Origin: Maniola hyperantus
Taxonomy: Eukaryota > Arthropoda > Insecta > Lepidoptera > Nymphalidae
DNA: 64,000 bases
Assembly: GCF_902806685.2 (NCBI RefSeq)
Contig: NC_048560.1
Location: 970,492-1,034,491, forward strand
Direction of reading: 5' to 3'
Shown here: positions 1 to 12,800 of the stretch, piece by piece
How positions within the stretch are numbered: the stretch's first letter is position 1
Layout: every line of letters starts with the position of its first letter
Position numbers and translations under genes: made by a program
Notes under the pieces: generated by a model
What the model was told of the DNA's origin: nothing
Databases searched by the model: none
The model's input: only the letters and a program-made list of their open reading frames with translations

Positions 1-360
1 AAACGAGCAGGCGGGTCACCTGATGTTAAGTGATTACCGCCGCCCATGAACATTTGCAGCACCAGAGGAGCCGCCGATGCGTTGCCGGCCTTTTAGGAAT
101 TTGTTGGTCCGCCCCTTGAATAACCCCATGTTATAATCTAGTGGGAACACCGCCGATGGGAGTTGGTTCCACAGTTTGCACGTGCGTGGAAAGAAGGATC
201 TGGCGCAGCGGACGGTCGAAGTGCACCAGACACCCAGATGGTGAGGGTGAAATTCCTTACGGTGGCGCGCGGTGCGGTTGTAGAAAAAAGAGGGTGGAAT
301 GAGGTCAAAAAGCTCTTCAGAGCACTCCCCATTATACAGGCGACATGTCACAGCCATATC
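1..360 (-). mobile_element. LINE ORF2 C-terminal fragment (Jockey/CR1-type), enters from the window edge
   Basis: The minus-strand frame reads CRLYNGECSEELFDLIPPSF, then FFPRTCKLWNQLPSAVFP and a LFKGRTNKFL end, the usual tail of insect LINE reverse transcriptases. A degenerate second copy lies at 8159-8420, minus strand, in cuticular intron 3. Confidence 0.65.
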
Positions 361-639
361 TTAATATCTAGGTACACTAATATTATAAAGAGTTAATGTT
401 TGTAAGTTTCTTTGTAGGGTGGTTACTCTGAAACTACTAAACCGATTTTGAAAATTCTTTCAACAGCAGAAAGCTACATTATTCCTAAGTGAGTATTCAA
501 AATTTTTAGCGGACGTCTACGTCATGATAGCTATCTGCATGCCAAACTTCAGCCCGATCCGTCCAGTAGTTTGAGCTGTGAGTTGGTAGATCAGTTAGTT
601 AGTCAGTCAGTCAGCTTTTCCTTTAATATATATATATAG

Positions 640-855
640 ATTACGGTTTTTTTAAATGTTATTACGTTAAAGCAAAGCTTGTTAGTAGCACACAGCGGCT
701 AAACTTCAAAGTAGTTTACTTAAAACTACGATAAGATCAGCAATTCTTAAGGCATTGTCCTCCACAACGACACTTTTTTGTTATTTCAAGGGAAAAACGG
801 CAAATCACGTAAACAGAAGCCTTTATAAGTTTAATGAACTATAAATTATATTCTA
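640..855. other. Gene-free stretch between repeats
   Basis: AT-rich unique sequence. No splice-bounded open frame seen on either strand. Confidence 0.5.
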
Positions 856-1591
856 CTAGCTGATGCTCGCGACTTCATTCGCGTGGATTTACGTTTTTCA
901 AAATCCCGCGGGAACTCTTTGATTTTCGGGGATAAAAAGTAGCCTATGGGATTATCCAGGGTATAATCTATCTCCATTTCAAATTTCAGCCAAATCCGTC
1001 CAGTAGTTTTTGCGTGATTGAGTAACAAACATCCAAACATCCAAAATTAGGACTAGCCGATGCTCGTGAATTTGTCCTCGTGAACATTTTGGTGGAAATA
1101 CCTAAATTATTTTGAAAATCCCGTGGGAACTTTTTGATTTTCTGGGACGAAAAGAATGGCTACTTTTTACTTTCTGTCTTTGGAATGCAAATTATTTTAT
1201 CATCTGTATGTATAAAATTCAAAGTCCTGACTTATCTATAACTAGCTTATGCTCGCGACTTCGTCTGCGTGGACTTCACAAACATCAAACCCCTATTTCA
1301 CCATCTCAGGGGTTGAATTTTCAAAAATCCTTTCTTAGCGGATGCCTACGTCATAATAGCTATCTGCATGCCAAATTTCAGTCCGATTCGTCAAGTAGTT
1401 TGAGCTGTGCGTTGATAGATCAGTCAGTCAGTCAGTCATATTTTCCTATTATATAGATATTTAGACAACGGCGTTCCCACCCCAATTGCCATCTAGACCT
1501 GTCGCGTACTATAGGGCCCTGTTTTGGGGCCAGTAGGAGGTACGCCAAGATGTTAGCAAAGACAATGGGCAGATGCCCCCGTGTTCCGCTC

Positions 1592-1629
1592 TATAAAAAC
1601 ATAATTTCGCAAAACTGTATCACAGTTCG
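1592..1629 (+). promoter_or_regulatory. Core promoter of the cuticular protein gene
   Basis: A TATA box (TATAAAAA, 1592-1599) is followed by an arthropod-type initiator ACAGTTC whose A at 1624 would be +1. The TATA start then lies at -32, the usual insect spacing. A non-coding exon with a consensus donor follows. Both motifs are read directly; the start site is inferred. Confidence 0.6.
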
Positions 1630-1728
1630 CCAGTGAGATCTGCGGCATTCGTTTGAACAGTGGTGCTTGCGAATTTGGTGCTGTGGGTTAAGTTGTTAAC
1701 TTCAAGAACTTCAACGGATTATTTTAAT
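1624..1728 (+). other. Non-coding exon 1 (5' UTR) of the cuticular protein gene
   Basis: The stretch starts at the predicted initiator and ends at a consensus donor (AAT|GTGAGTAG, GT at 1729-1730). The next acceptor on this strand with a fitting exon is at 3757. The 3' end is supported by the splice site, the 5' end only by the promoter motifs. Confidence 0.5.
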
Positions 1729-3499
1729 GTGAGTAGGTAAACTTAGTTTATTTACCTAACTACCTACATAGTATCCAAAAGTACATAATATAGTACCTAC
1801 CAAAAGTCTCTTGAGGATTTAATACTTACCATTTCTATTCTTAGGACTGGTTATTTTTTTTACTAGCTGATTCCCGCGACTTCGTCCGCGTGGAATTAGG
1901 TTTTTAAAAATCCCGTGGGAACTCTTTGATTTTCCGGGATAAAAAGTAGCCTATGTCACTCTCCAGGTCTTAAACTATACCCATGCAAAAAATCACGTCA
2001 ATCCGTTGCACCGTTGACAAACCAACAAACAAACACACTTTCGCATTTATAATAACTAATAAGGGTACTGATTCAGATACAAGTTAGCCCTTGACTGCAA
2101 TCTCACCTGGTGGTAAGTGACGATGCAGTCTAAGATGGAAGCGGGTTAACCTGGAAGGGGTATGACAGTTTTTAATAAACCCATGCCCCTTCAATTTTAT
2201 TTCACTACCACTAGCTGCTGATAGCAGCGACTTCGTTCACGTGGATTTAGGTTTTTAAAATCCCGAGGGGACTCTTTGGTCTTCCAGGATAAAAAGCTTA
2301 TGTCCGTCCCCGGGATTTAATCTAACTCTGTACGAAATTTTATCAAAAACGGTTTTACACTTTCGCATAGTTTATAATATATTAGTAGAGTCACAGAAGA
2401 TTTATTTTTCTCCTCCGTGGATTGAAGCGACACACACGAAGTCGCGGGTAACAGCTAGTATATCTAAATAATATAGTGTAAAACAAAATATAATACACTA
2501 GCTGCCCTGGCGAACTTCGTACCGCCTAACAGTCGATTCTTTTTCAGGCAATTTTTAAAAAAATTCCCTCCGTAAGAACCATCTTCGTACTTCAAGCGAA
2601 ATCGGTTCAGCTGATCTCGAGATTTGCGATCAGCAACACATTCAGTGATTCATATTTATATATAGAGATATAGAAAACTAAAAGAAATAATATAAGACTA
2701 TGCCAGATTTATATCTGACTTTCCGCACTTTCCCCGTGGGAAAATGTTACGCTTTTTATTTCTATTGCATCATGGCCACTTATGAACTTGATTGTACTCA
2801 TGTACTTTTTCATGGTTCCGTACCTGAACGTTGCCAACGGGACCCTATTGTCAAGCCTTCCCTGTTGATACGTCTGTCTGTCTGTCTGTGAGCGGGCTGT
2901 ATCTCATGAACCGTAACGGGTAGAGTTGAAATTTTAACAGAATGTATTTCTATTGCCGCTATAGATATGTTAGTACTATTATATATCCTGTGCTGGTACC
3001 TATTTTTTAAATATATAAAAGGAAAAGGTGACTGACTGACTGACTGACTGATCTATCAAAGCACAGCTCAAACTACTGGTCAGATCGGGCTGAAATTTGG
3101 CATGCAGATAGCTATTATGACGTAGGCATCCGCTAAGAAAGAATTTTTGAAAATTCAACCCCTAAAGGGGTGAAATGGGGGTTTGAAATTTGTGTAGTCC
3201 ACGCGGACGAAGTCGCGAGCATAAGCTAGTCTATTATATATTATAGGATTACGTCACATTATCGTTTCGTAAGGGAATTAGTTGACCGAAGACAAATCAC
3301 ACTGCAGTTGTCACCTCACCGTAACCAGAGTGAACTAGAGTGAAGGAAACTCTCGGTTTGATACGATATGTCATAGTCTACTAGATGATGCCCGCGACTT
3401 AGTCCGCGTGGATTTAGGTTTTCAAAAATCTCATGGGAACTCTTTAATTTTCCGGGATAAAAAGTGGCCAAATCGCTGTACCAAATTTCGTCAAAATGG

Positions 3500-3690
3500 G
3501 TTGAACAGATGGGCCGTGAAAGCAGCAAGCGCAGTGTGGGAGGACCTCCAACCCGCTGGACTGACGACCTTAAGAAGATAGCGGGAAGTGGGTGGATGAG
3601 GAAGGCGGAGGATCATGTGTGGTGGCGTGCTCTTGGGAAGGCCTATGTCCAGCAGTGGACGCAAATAGGCTGATTGATTGATTGATTGAT
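3500..3690 (+). mobile_element. RTE-type LINE 3' end with (TGAT)n tail
   Basis: It encodes RSVGGPPTRWTDDLKKIAGS, then WWRALGKAYVQQWTQIG and a stop, followed by ATTGATTGATTG. This is the conserved C-terminus of RTE-clade endonuclease-reverse transcriptases. Other 3' fragments lie at 14996-15212 (+), 6858-7018 (-), 23370-23455 (+), 26860-27060 (+), 34470-34625 (-), 43425-43550 (-), 46380-46500 (-) and 49930-50190 (+). Most end in (ATG)n or (CAT)n runs. Confidence 0.7.
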
Positions 3691-3757
3691 GGATATGGGC
3701 AGTGATGATTTTAACCTACTTAATACTTAAGTCTTACTTACTTATTTTTTGTTTCAG

Positions 3758-3807
3758 ATTTGTTAATCGTAACTGAACTAACTACCTCATCAATGGCATA
3801 TTTTAGG
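3758..3807 (+). CDS. Cuticular protein exon 2: start codon and first five codons
   Basis: The acceptor TTTTTTGTTTCAG ends at 3757 and the donor is AGG|GTAAGT. The coding part, ATG at 3793 to 3807, reads MAYFR and ends in phase 0, exactly what the exon at 7759 needs to complete a hydrophobic signal peptide. Confidence 0.8.
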
Positions 3808-6800
3808 GTAAGTACCTACCTATATCACCATCCTACCGCCGGCCCACTACTGAGAACGGGTCTTCGTCGGTGCACAATAAGTGGCACTTGCTGTCCTAAA
3901 TGCACAGAGAATTCAACCTAAACAGTACACACACGCGGCCGAAAATAATGTATACATCGCCCTTTAGAAGGTGATAGCCGATTTGTAGAGCGTTGTCCCT
4001 TCTTCAACTTCACGTAGGCATGAGTGACAGAGACAACGCTCTACAAAGCCAAAATTTCATTCTAAAGGCCGATGTACATTACTTTTCGCCGCGTACTGTA
4101 AAAGGTTTTGCATGAAAACAAAATCGTAAAATGTTGGTAAAATGAAGCCTACGTCATAATAGCTATCTGGATGCCAAATTTCAGCCCGATCCGTCCAGTA
4201 GTTTGAGCTGTGCCTTCATAGATCAGTCAGTCAGTCACCTTTTCCTTTTATACCTATATTTAGATTTTAAATAAATATCAAGTGATCATACTCTTGTTAT
4301 AGCAGTTCAGCTATGCATAATGCTCTACATTTTGAGATGTTATTAAATCTAAACAATATGATTCGTACAGCAATCAATTATGATTAACTTATGTTACCTA
4401 TTGTAACGGTTAATCTATGATTACTACTTTGATTACTTGATTGTATGTATGATATGTAGCATAACATAGGTACTAGAGATGGGCGTTATTGGCTATTTCT
4501 GGCTACGGTTATCCAACAGTTATTTAGTTTCAATACCGATATTGATAACAGTTGCCGAATATCGGTATCAGAGTTGTGTTTTAACTTTAATATGCGCAAC
4601 GCGCAATGGTTTCCGTTGTAGTAACTAAGCTAGCTGCCGTATCAATGCCGTCTGCTAGCGCGCGCATATTTCACTAAAATAAAACCAATTTTACTTTCAT
4701 GAATATCGTGAAGTAATCACAACCTTAAGTTCATAGCAGCAAAGTTTGATTATAATGATCATTGACATAGGTCAAACTATAGTGGACGCCTGCACGGATA
4801 GTTTGCCACAGTCCAGTTAACCAAAAACATTTCACGACGATTGATAAACCAAAGAGGACTTTATCTCTATTACTCTAAGGCTAACTGTAATAAAATTGAT
4901 AGATCAAAGTGTAATGGACAAGTACTTGTACAGTTAAGCCTTAGCATAATAAAGATAAGGTCGGCTTTGGTTTATCAAGTTCTTAGTTACTAAGCCGGTG
5001 GCCAATAACTGCTCCTTCTCAGCTTTCAGTGAAAGAAAGAAAGAAAAGGCATAATTATTGCGTTTTTAGTTACCAAAAAACCAAACAATGCATTGTCAGT
5101 TGCCAGTTGGCAGTGTTGCGTTGTCAGGTGGTTCGTCATAGATGATAGCTGATAACCGTTGCTAGCAACGACAATAACGTTACGGTACGCTATAGCGGAC
5201 ACATGTCTAATAGGTACATTACATACCTACATAATATATCATGGTATACCACTGTACAACACTGTAATAGTAATTTGTTACGCATATTCAATGTATAGCA
5301 AATTATATTGTCATTTGTTGATTGCAATAACTTACAACTCATAAGGTTCAAGTACCTATATTATGTATGCAGCATAATCTAATATAGATATATTACAGTT
5401 TTTGGTACTTACCTACTTAATTTTAGGGTTCCGTACCTCAAAAGGAAAAATAGAACCCTTATAGGATCACTTTTCTGTCTGTCTGTCAAGAAACCTCTGT
5501 ACTTCCCGTTGACTTAGTATCATGAAATTTGGCAGGTAGGTCTTATAGCAGACATAAGAGGTCAAATCTGAAAACCGTGAATTAAGGGTTACATCAAAAT
5601 TGTGGTCATGAACTAATAAGTAATTAGTATTTTCAATTTTCGCAGTAAGATAACTATATCAAGTGGGGTATCATATGAAAGAGTTTCACCTGTACATTCT
5701 AAAACAGTTTTTTGTTTATTTTTATGCATCATAGTTTTTGATTTATCGTGCAAAATGTCGACAAAATACGACTGTAGTACGGAACGCTCATTGCGCGAGC
5801 CTGACTCGCACTTGGCCGGTTTTTTATAATATCTTACGCCTATTTTCACTAATATTATAAATGTGAAAGTTTGGATGTTTGTACGTTTGTTCTTGTTCAA
5901 ATAAAAATTTCAAATGGCAACCATGAAAATTATAAAAAATCAAAAGCGTTATTTCTTGTACGGTGATACGGAACCCGGATGTTTAAGTCCGACTCGCACT
6001 TGGCCGGTTTATTAGGATTGTAGAACTGTGTGAGAAAACCGTATTGACCCTTAGTGTAATCGACAGTAAATTCTGCTCTTTGATTGGTTGATTCGCTGTT
6101 TAAATGGGTTTGCAATGTTTTGTTATACAAGTCATAGCTTCAACTATGTAAGTATAATATATAGTTTCTTTCTTCGAGACCCCGTGAGACTGTAGTTTTG
6201 CATATAATGCTAATTTCCAACAGCCAGGGAACTGCTATCGTCCATCGAACCTATTGTTTCCTTTCCTAGTGTTATATTCTATTATAATATTAGATTAATA
6301 TATTAAGGTTATAATATTAGATATAATATATTAAGTCCTTAGTTTAAAAAAAACTTGTAACTGCCTTCTGCAATACAGGGTTTTCCTAGTGCAGAGGGCA
6401 GGAAACTTGTTTCTTGTGTCTAAATTCTAAATTCAAAATAAATTATTCTTATTCTATTCCTATTCTATATTGGTACTGATTCTGAGCACAACTTAATTGT
6501 AGAGTATTCGCATACTCTTCTTACTAATGTAATATGAAAAGGACAGACGCAGTTTGACAGTTTTAAATTTTATTTTTAGATAATAAAACCCGTGATTTTA
6601 GCGCACAGTCGCGAGCCTACTGTTTAAATTTGTAGCGTGCACTAAAATTTAGTCTTTAAATGTAAAGTTCATGTTCTGTCCCTTTTTAGCATTGTTAAAA
6701 AGAAAAGGATAAAGAATCCTCTATATATTCAGTTTAGAGATAAACAACGGAATCGGTGCCAGTGTCTAATGTATATATGTATATACAAACCTTGCGTGTA

Positions 6801-9800
6801 ACCTGTCTTGAACTGTTGTACCTACTTAGTACGTGATACCATATTTTCCCAATTTCATCATCATCATCATCATCATCATCAACCAATAGACGTCCACTAC
6901 TGGACATAGGTCTCTTGTAGGGACTTCCACACGCCACGGTCTTGCGCCGCCTGGATCCAGCGGCTCCCTGCGACTCGTCTGATGTCGTCCGTCCACCTAG
7001 TGGGGGGATGGACGGTGGTATTCCCAATTTACTACATGAAAAAAAATTCGTGCAGAGAACTGCGGGCCCATGGCCAGCATATTATATGTACAACGCTAGT
7101 TTTAGTACACGAAAAACCTGAAAGTAGTTTGTTCAGAATCAGTAACAGAATCGATTGCAATCATTTTTACTATAGGTAAGTCCCGCAAATTGCTATTGTG
7201 CTGGAACCATGTCTCATTAAAATCGAAATGACGTCACAGCCGAAATAAAAAATATATACCATCAGCTCGAAACTTCAGTTTAGTGCTGACGTCACTAAAA
7301 TGGCGGCCACGCGCATTAGCAATTTGTGGGACTTATACGGTTATGTTTTGACTAAACAATAGTTCATAACCCTGCAAGTTTAAACATCTAGTTGAATGAC
7401 CGCATGCACCAGCTGATTCGAGCAGTGCAAGCGGGAGCGCGCACGATCGATGCTAGCCGTCCCGTTCGCTCACAGCCGCTCGCTTGGGGTGACCATGTTT
7501 TACGAGGACAGCGACTCAACACAACAAGCTTATAACTTCGTAAATTTTCATCAAATATTTTTGAAACTTTTGTATACCTATATATTCTTTATGTAAAAAT
7601 ATTCGACACGTGTTTCCGTTTTTGCGTTAACTAAAACTAACATTTGTATAATATATTGATGATATTTAAAATTGCATTAAAATAATCGATTTAAGTATAT
7701 TTTTAATTCTACAAAAACTCTACGTGTTTTAAAAATAAATAATATGTTTTCATTTCAGATATTCAGCGCATCTCTATGCCTAAGTCTAGTATCGCTGGTG
7801 TGTGGGGAACCACCAGTGCACGGCTACCACTACAGGCCAAACGGCCACCAACCCAACGGCTTCAACAGACCTAGTACAACTTATCTACCTCCTAAAACCG
7901 GTACGTATGTACGTACGTACCTACTTGCTTAGATGGGTTGATCATGATGATGATCAACCCGTCACCGGCTCACTACAGAGCACAGGTCTCCTCACAGAAT
8001 GAGAAGGGGTTAGGCCATAGTTTACCACGCTGGCCAAGTGCGCATTGGTAGACTTCACAGACCTTTGAGAACATTATGAATGGAGAGAGTTCTCTAAGTA
8101 CTACGGAAAACATTGGTTCGTTTGTGATTGATTGGCCACTCAATTTTTTTTTTAATTTTTTTGAATAGAGATAGCGAGCAAACGAGCTTTTGGATCACAT
8201 GATGTTAAGTGATTACCGCCGCCCATGAACATTTGCAGCACCAGAGGAACTGCCGATGCGTTGCCGGACTTTCAGGAATTTGTTGGTCCGCCCCTTGAAT
8301 AACCCCATGTTGTAATCTAGTGGAAACACCGCCGATGGGAGTTGATTTCACAGTTTGCATGGGCGTGGAAAGAAGGATCTGGCACAACGGATGGTCGAAG
8401 TGTACCAGACACCCAGGTCCCCCCAGAAAAATTCCACTCAGGTCCCAGGACACCCAGAAAAATTTCGTTAATTTCGTAAATTTTCTTATCTGAAAAGGTT
8501 TTTTCTCATCTTTTCAGGTTTAGCCCTGCCCAGCAGCTACTTACCGCCAAACTCCTTCACTGGCCCGGGCCAGTATGACAACGGTAACAGCCACCACCAC
8601 AGCCATAACCACCACCACGGGAATGACAATGAAGTGGTAAGAACCACAGGTTCGAGACACAAGGCTCTTCCTGACAGATTCCCGCTAGATGGCGTTGTTA
8701 GGTCGTTTCCACAGAGTACCTACATTGGTACACTATAAGAGTCGTTTCACAGGTTTCTATTATTTTTGCAAAGTTGCTGTGCCCATTTTTTTAATATCCG
8801 CGCGTAAAGTAGGTAATGCCTATTATTTTATGACATCATTAGTTTACTTTAAAACGGAGCCATATTTAATCAAAAATGTATCTTTTGTGCACACTTATTC
8901 TTTTTTCATCTGGCAATGATACGGACAAATTTTGCCGAAAATGCGCCAACCCTAAGAGCAAGGTACCTACTTTACTCAATGGTCTAATTGCTCAGCACCA
9001 CACCAACTTAGTATATCAGTACCCTTTTTATAAATGCGAAAGTGTGTTTGTTTGTTGGTTTGTCCTTCAATCACGTCGCAACGGAGCAACGGATTGACGT
9101 GATTTTTTGCATGGGTATAGTTTAAGACCTGGAGAGTGACATAGGCTACTTTTTATCCCGGAAAATAAAAGAGTTCCCACGGGATTTTAAAAACCTAATT
9201 CCACGCGGACGAAGTCGCGGCATCAGCTAGTTTCCTAATAAGTCAATTAAAAAAACCATTCCACCCTTAAGAGGTTTATGAATTAAGAGCCAGCGCGTGC
9301 CAGACCTTTGTTATTTTATAAAAACTGAAAGTTTCCCTGCGTATTGTCCCCAACACGGAGGTACGATCAGCGACTATGAAGTTTGGATCATGGTGGCTTT
9401 GGGTAATAACAGGTAATAAAGGGGTAAAAAATCTTACGTCAAAATATAAAGGCTAATTCAACAGCAATCTACACGATATCACTTTTACCACTATTTTAGA
9501 AAATTGAAATGCCTGAAAGTTGAAAATATAAAAACGATAAACAAACGATGCATAATAATTTATCACTGATTTTAATGAAGTAGGTAATTTTAATAACAGT
9601 AACACAAAAATTACGTATCTTTCCTTTTTACATTATAAACCGTATACGAACTAATAGGTTTCAACCTGTAAATACTGTTATCGACTGAATAAAATATATC
9701 TCCATAGTCACCAAAAATTATACTTCTAGGAAAGAAACTCAAATTAGCCACATGTTTAGCGGTGCCGTTAAAACAGTCGATTTCATACAATCCGTTCTCC

Positions 9801-12800
9801 GTAACACCAAAAGTAGTATATTCATCACTTATAAAATGGTATACTGCAGTCAAATCCTTATTTTTCACTATTTCATCACCATTCAAAGCACAATAAACAC
9901 CGCACATAGACACGTAATGTATATTTTTATAATAATCTACATCGAACTCCAATACCGATTTCATATTGCCAACTCGAATCGCTTTAGAACCTTGATCGAA
10001 TATCTTGTATATCTTATGACTGTTAGCATCTATGACGTACATTTCATTATTTCTGATTACTATTTTTAAAATATTCATATTATAAAGTCCTATGTTCACA
10101 GCATCTCCCAATAACGGATCGTATTTGTACAGTCCGTTATCTGATCCAAAATAAACATCACCATTTTCGGTATCCACAGCGGTCGCTTTATTTCTAGCTA
10201 TGCCATTAATTTTCATGGTATCTTTCGTTATAATATTGACGTATGCTCTTCCAGAATTCTGTATTAAATCATCCATATGCATGAAAAATAGATTTCTGGT
10301 CGCTGAATCGTATGCTAGTTCCTTCGGGTCGGTAAATTTATCTGTCAATAATTCCTTTTTATATAATCTACTTCCAATTTTTTCTATCGGTGTATCAGTT
10401 ACGTAAACACGTATTTTAGCTTCCACACAAACTAATAGTACGACCAATGTTGCGATATTAATTTGAGATAACATTTTTTAAACAAAAACGAACCGTGCTC
10501 GATTATGAATTTTTAGTATGAAACTGGCTACAATGTGTAAAATGTTTTGATCTTATATCTCATTGAAGTTAAAACCAATTAACTTCTGCAGCTGATACAG
10601 TTGTTTGATCATTCCAATTTGATCTCTATTCATTATGAAAATAAGGTTGGTACGGTGAATAGTGGATTTTTCGGTTTGTTACTCATTTGTGATTTGTCAT
10701 CGCGGATGTGTGTTGAGAAAATTGGTATAAACAAGCGTAGAGGTCGTTCTGAACAACTCCTCGTAATTATACTCATACTAAATAGTCGCAGATATCCAAT
10801 TTTTTTCTTTGATACTTAAGTTGACTGGAAAAAATAACATTTACCTATCTATATGTATATATGTAATACCCTATATGTATATATATATCATATTTATTAC
10901 TCTACTAATAATGAAGCTTTTTATTTTTTATTTTAGTTGATTTTTATATTATAGAGAACACTTTTGTTGTCGGGTCGTGACACTAGGGCTCTGCCTGAAA
11001 ATCAGCGCTGCAAAGTCAAATACTGCAGCATCACGCTGAGGCAGGATTCTTTTCAGCTCAAACAAGACATCATTTTTTTTTTTAGTACTGTCGAGCTAGT
11101 AGTTTTAAGTTTTACCTAGTTTTAATTCTTTAATTTGTAACATTTGGTTTGTATGTTTTGCTTTTTTTGTCTTTTCTTGTTTTGTGAGCTGAATAAACTT
11201 TTATTTATTTATTTATTTATTTATAAAATAAGTATAGCTCCGCACTTAATCCGCGTGGATTTACGATATTTTAAATCCCGTGGAAACTTTTATATTTTTG
11301 CGGGATAAATCCGATTGGATGCCGAATATCTAAGCTACACACAACTCCAAAAAGTTAGAGGTGCCTGGGGTCTCTCGTATAGAGGCGGACGTCTTAGCCA
11401 CGTCGGCTATCAGGGCTCAACAGGCGGGCAAATAGGTTAGTGTCCGATACACAGAGCAGAAACGAAGAGGAGTTGGCCTAAGCAACTGTGCACTGTGATT
11501 TTCAACTAGGTCCTGACGTCATCACTGTGGGCGGGGCCTTAGTTAGTATGCTGTCTGCGTTCGTCAGGTTCACATATATTGAGACTCGTATTATCGGTGT
11601 GTTTTCGCGTTTTTAAGAACAAAAGGATGAAGTGTTGTGTTTTATCGTGTCAAAGTTATTCAGACAGACGTTCTGATGCTATGAATGGTATCACCAGGGT
11701 CTTTTCACTCAGTACATTTTAGCCACAGTACAAAATCGCACAGGGTACATTGACTCAGACTTAGCTCGACAGATGGCACTAGTAGTAAGTTTTGTTGCCA
11801 ACCACGCGCAACAGGTGGCACTACTTGTAAATTTTGTGGCCGGTCAGCAGTGTGACCGTTTGTGGCAGATTTCTGCCATTTGGGCAGATTTGGCTCCTAA
11901 ATTTTAACTCTGGCAGAAAAAGCTGACGATTTAACAAAGTGGTAGATTGTGGCAGATTTCAAGGAAATCCTTATTATTTTTCTAATCTATCGCCACACTC
12001 ACACACACACAGTTAAAGTATCAATTATTAATCTTGGCAATCTATTTTCGTCCTTATTCAAGCAATTAGCAAGAAGTGAAATGTAAAAATTCTTAAATGT
12101 GATGGATGAATGCAATAAGAAAAATATATGAAAAGACATTGCTATGCTAGGAGAGTCAGACTCAGAATAATATTAATAATTAATTAAAAAGCAAATTCGT
12201 AACTTTTTTTTCTTTTTAAAAATTACACGGTAATTTACACGGTATTCTTTTAGCTCATCCACCGTAATTTAATCAAGAAACACCGTATTTTTAACCTTAC
12301 AACACGGTAATTCTTGATTTACATATGGAAACACTGGCACAGTCACAAATTGTCAAGTCTGTGGTCTGTGTCTATTAAAAATTATTTATTTTCAACCACT
12401 TTTTTCGAGGTTTTCCATTATATCAAGGTGTTTATGTGATATTTTCCAACGACTTGACTTTGTTAGTTGGATTTTGGTGATTCTGTTATAGTGAAGTGAC
12501 TTGTGCTTTATTTTGAACTCTGACAACTCTACCGAGCAACTTTCTTTATTTCTTTGTACCTCTTTAGCTATTCGAAACTGCAAAGTATGGATTTACAGTG
12601 CATTGTGCTGATCTGGATGTGATGGAAAAAGCCATAAAACAAGAAAAAAGAAGAGCTCTATAAGTACCTAACTAATATAACCCCGACTACGTTTCTCGGA
12701 CTACGATTTGCTGTAATAACAGAAAAAAAGTGTGTGCCCAGTTATAAAAATAAATAAAAGATTAGGTATTACCTTATTTATGTGTTTTATTGAAATTAAC

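Noticed and set aside
7744..7758. ATG at 7744 as the start of the cuticular protein
   Set aside because: It lies in the pyrimidine tract of an acceptor (TTTTCATTTCAG). The exon at 3758-3807 supplies a better start and the correct phase.
11627..11722. Host THAP-domain gene
   Set aside because: The fragment lies wholly inside an element with inverted ends and target duplication, and lacks the rest of the domain.
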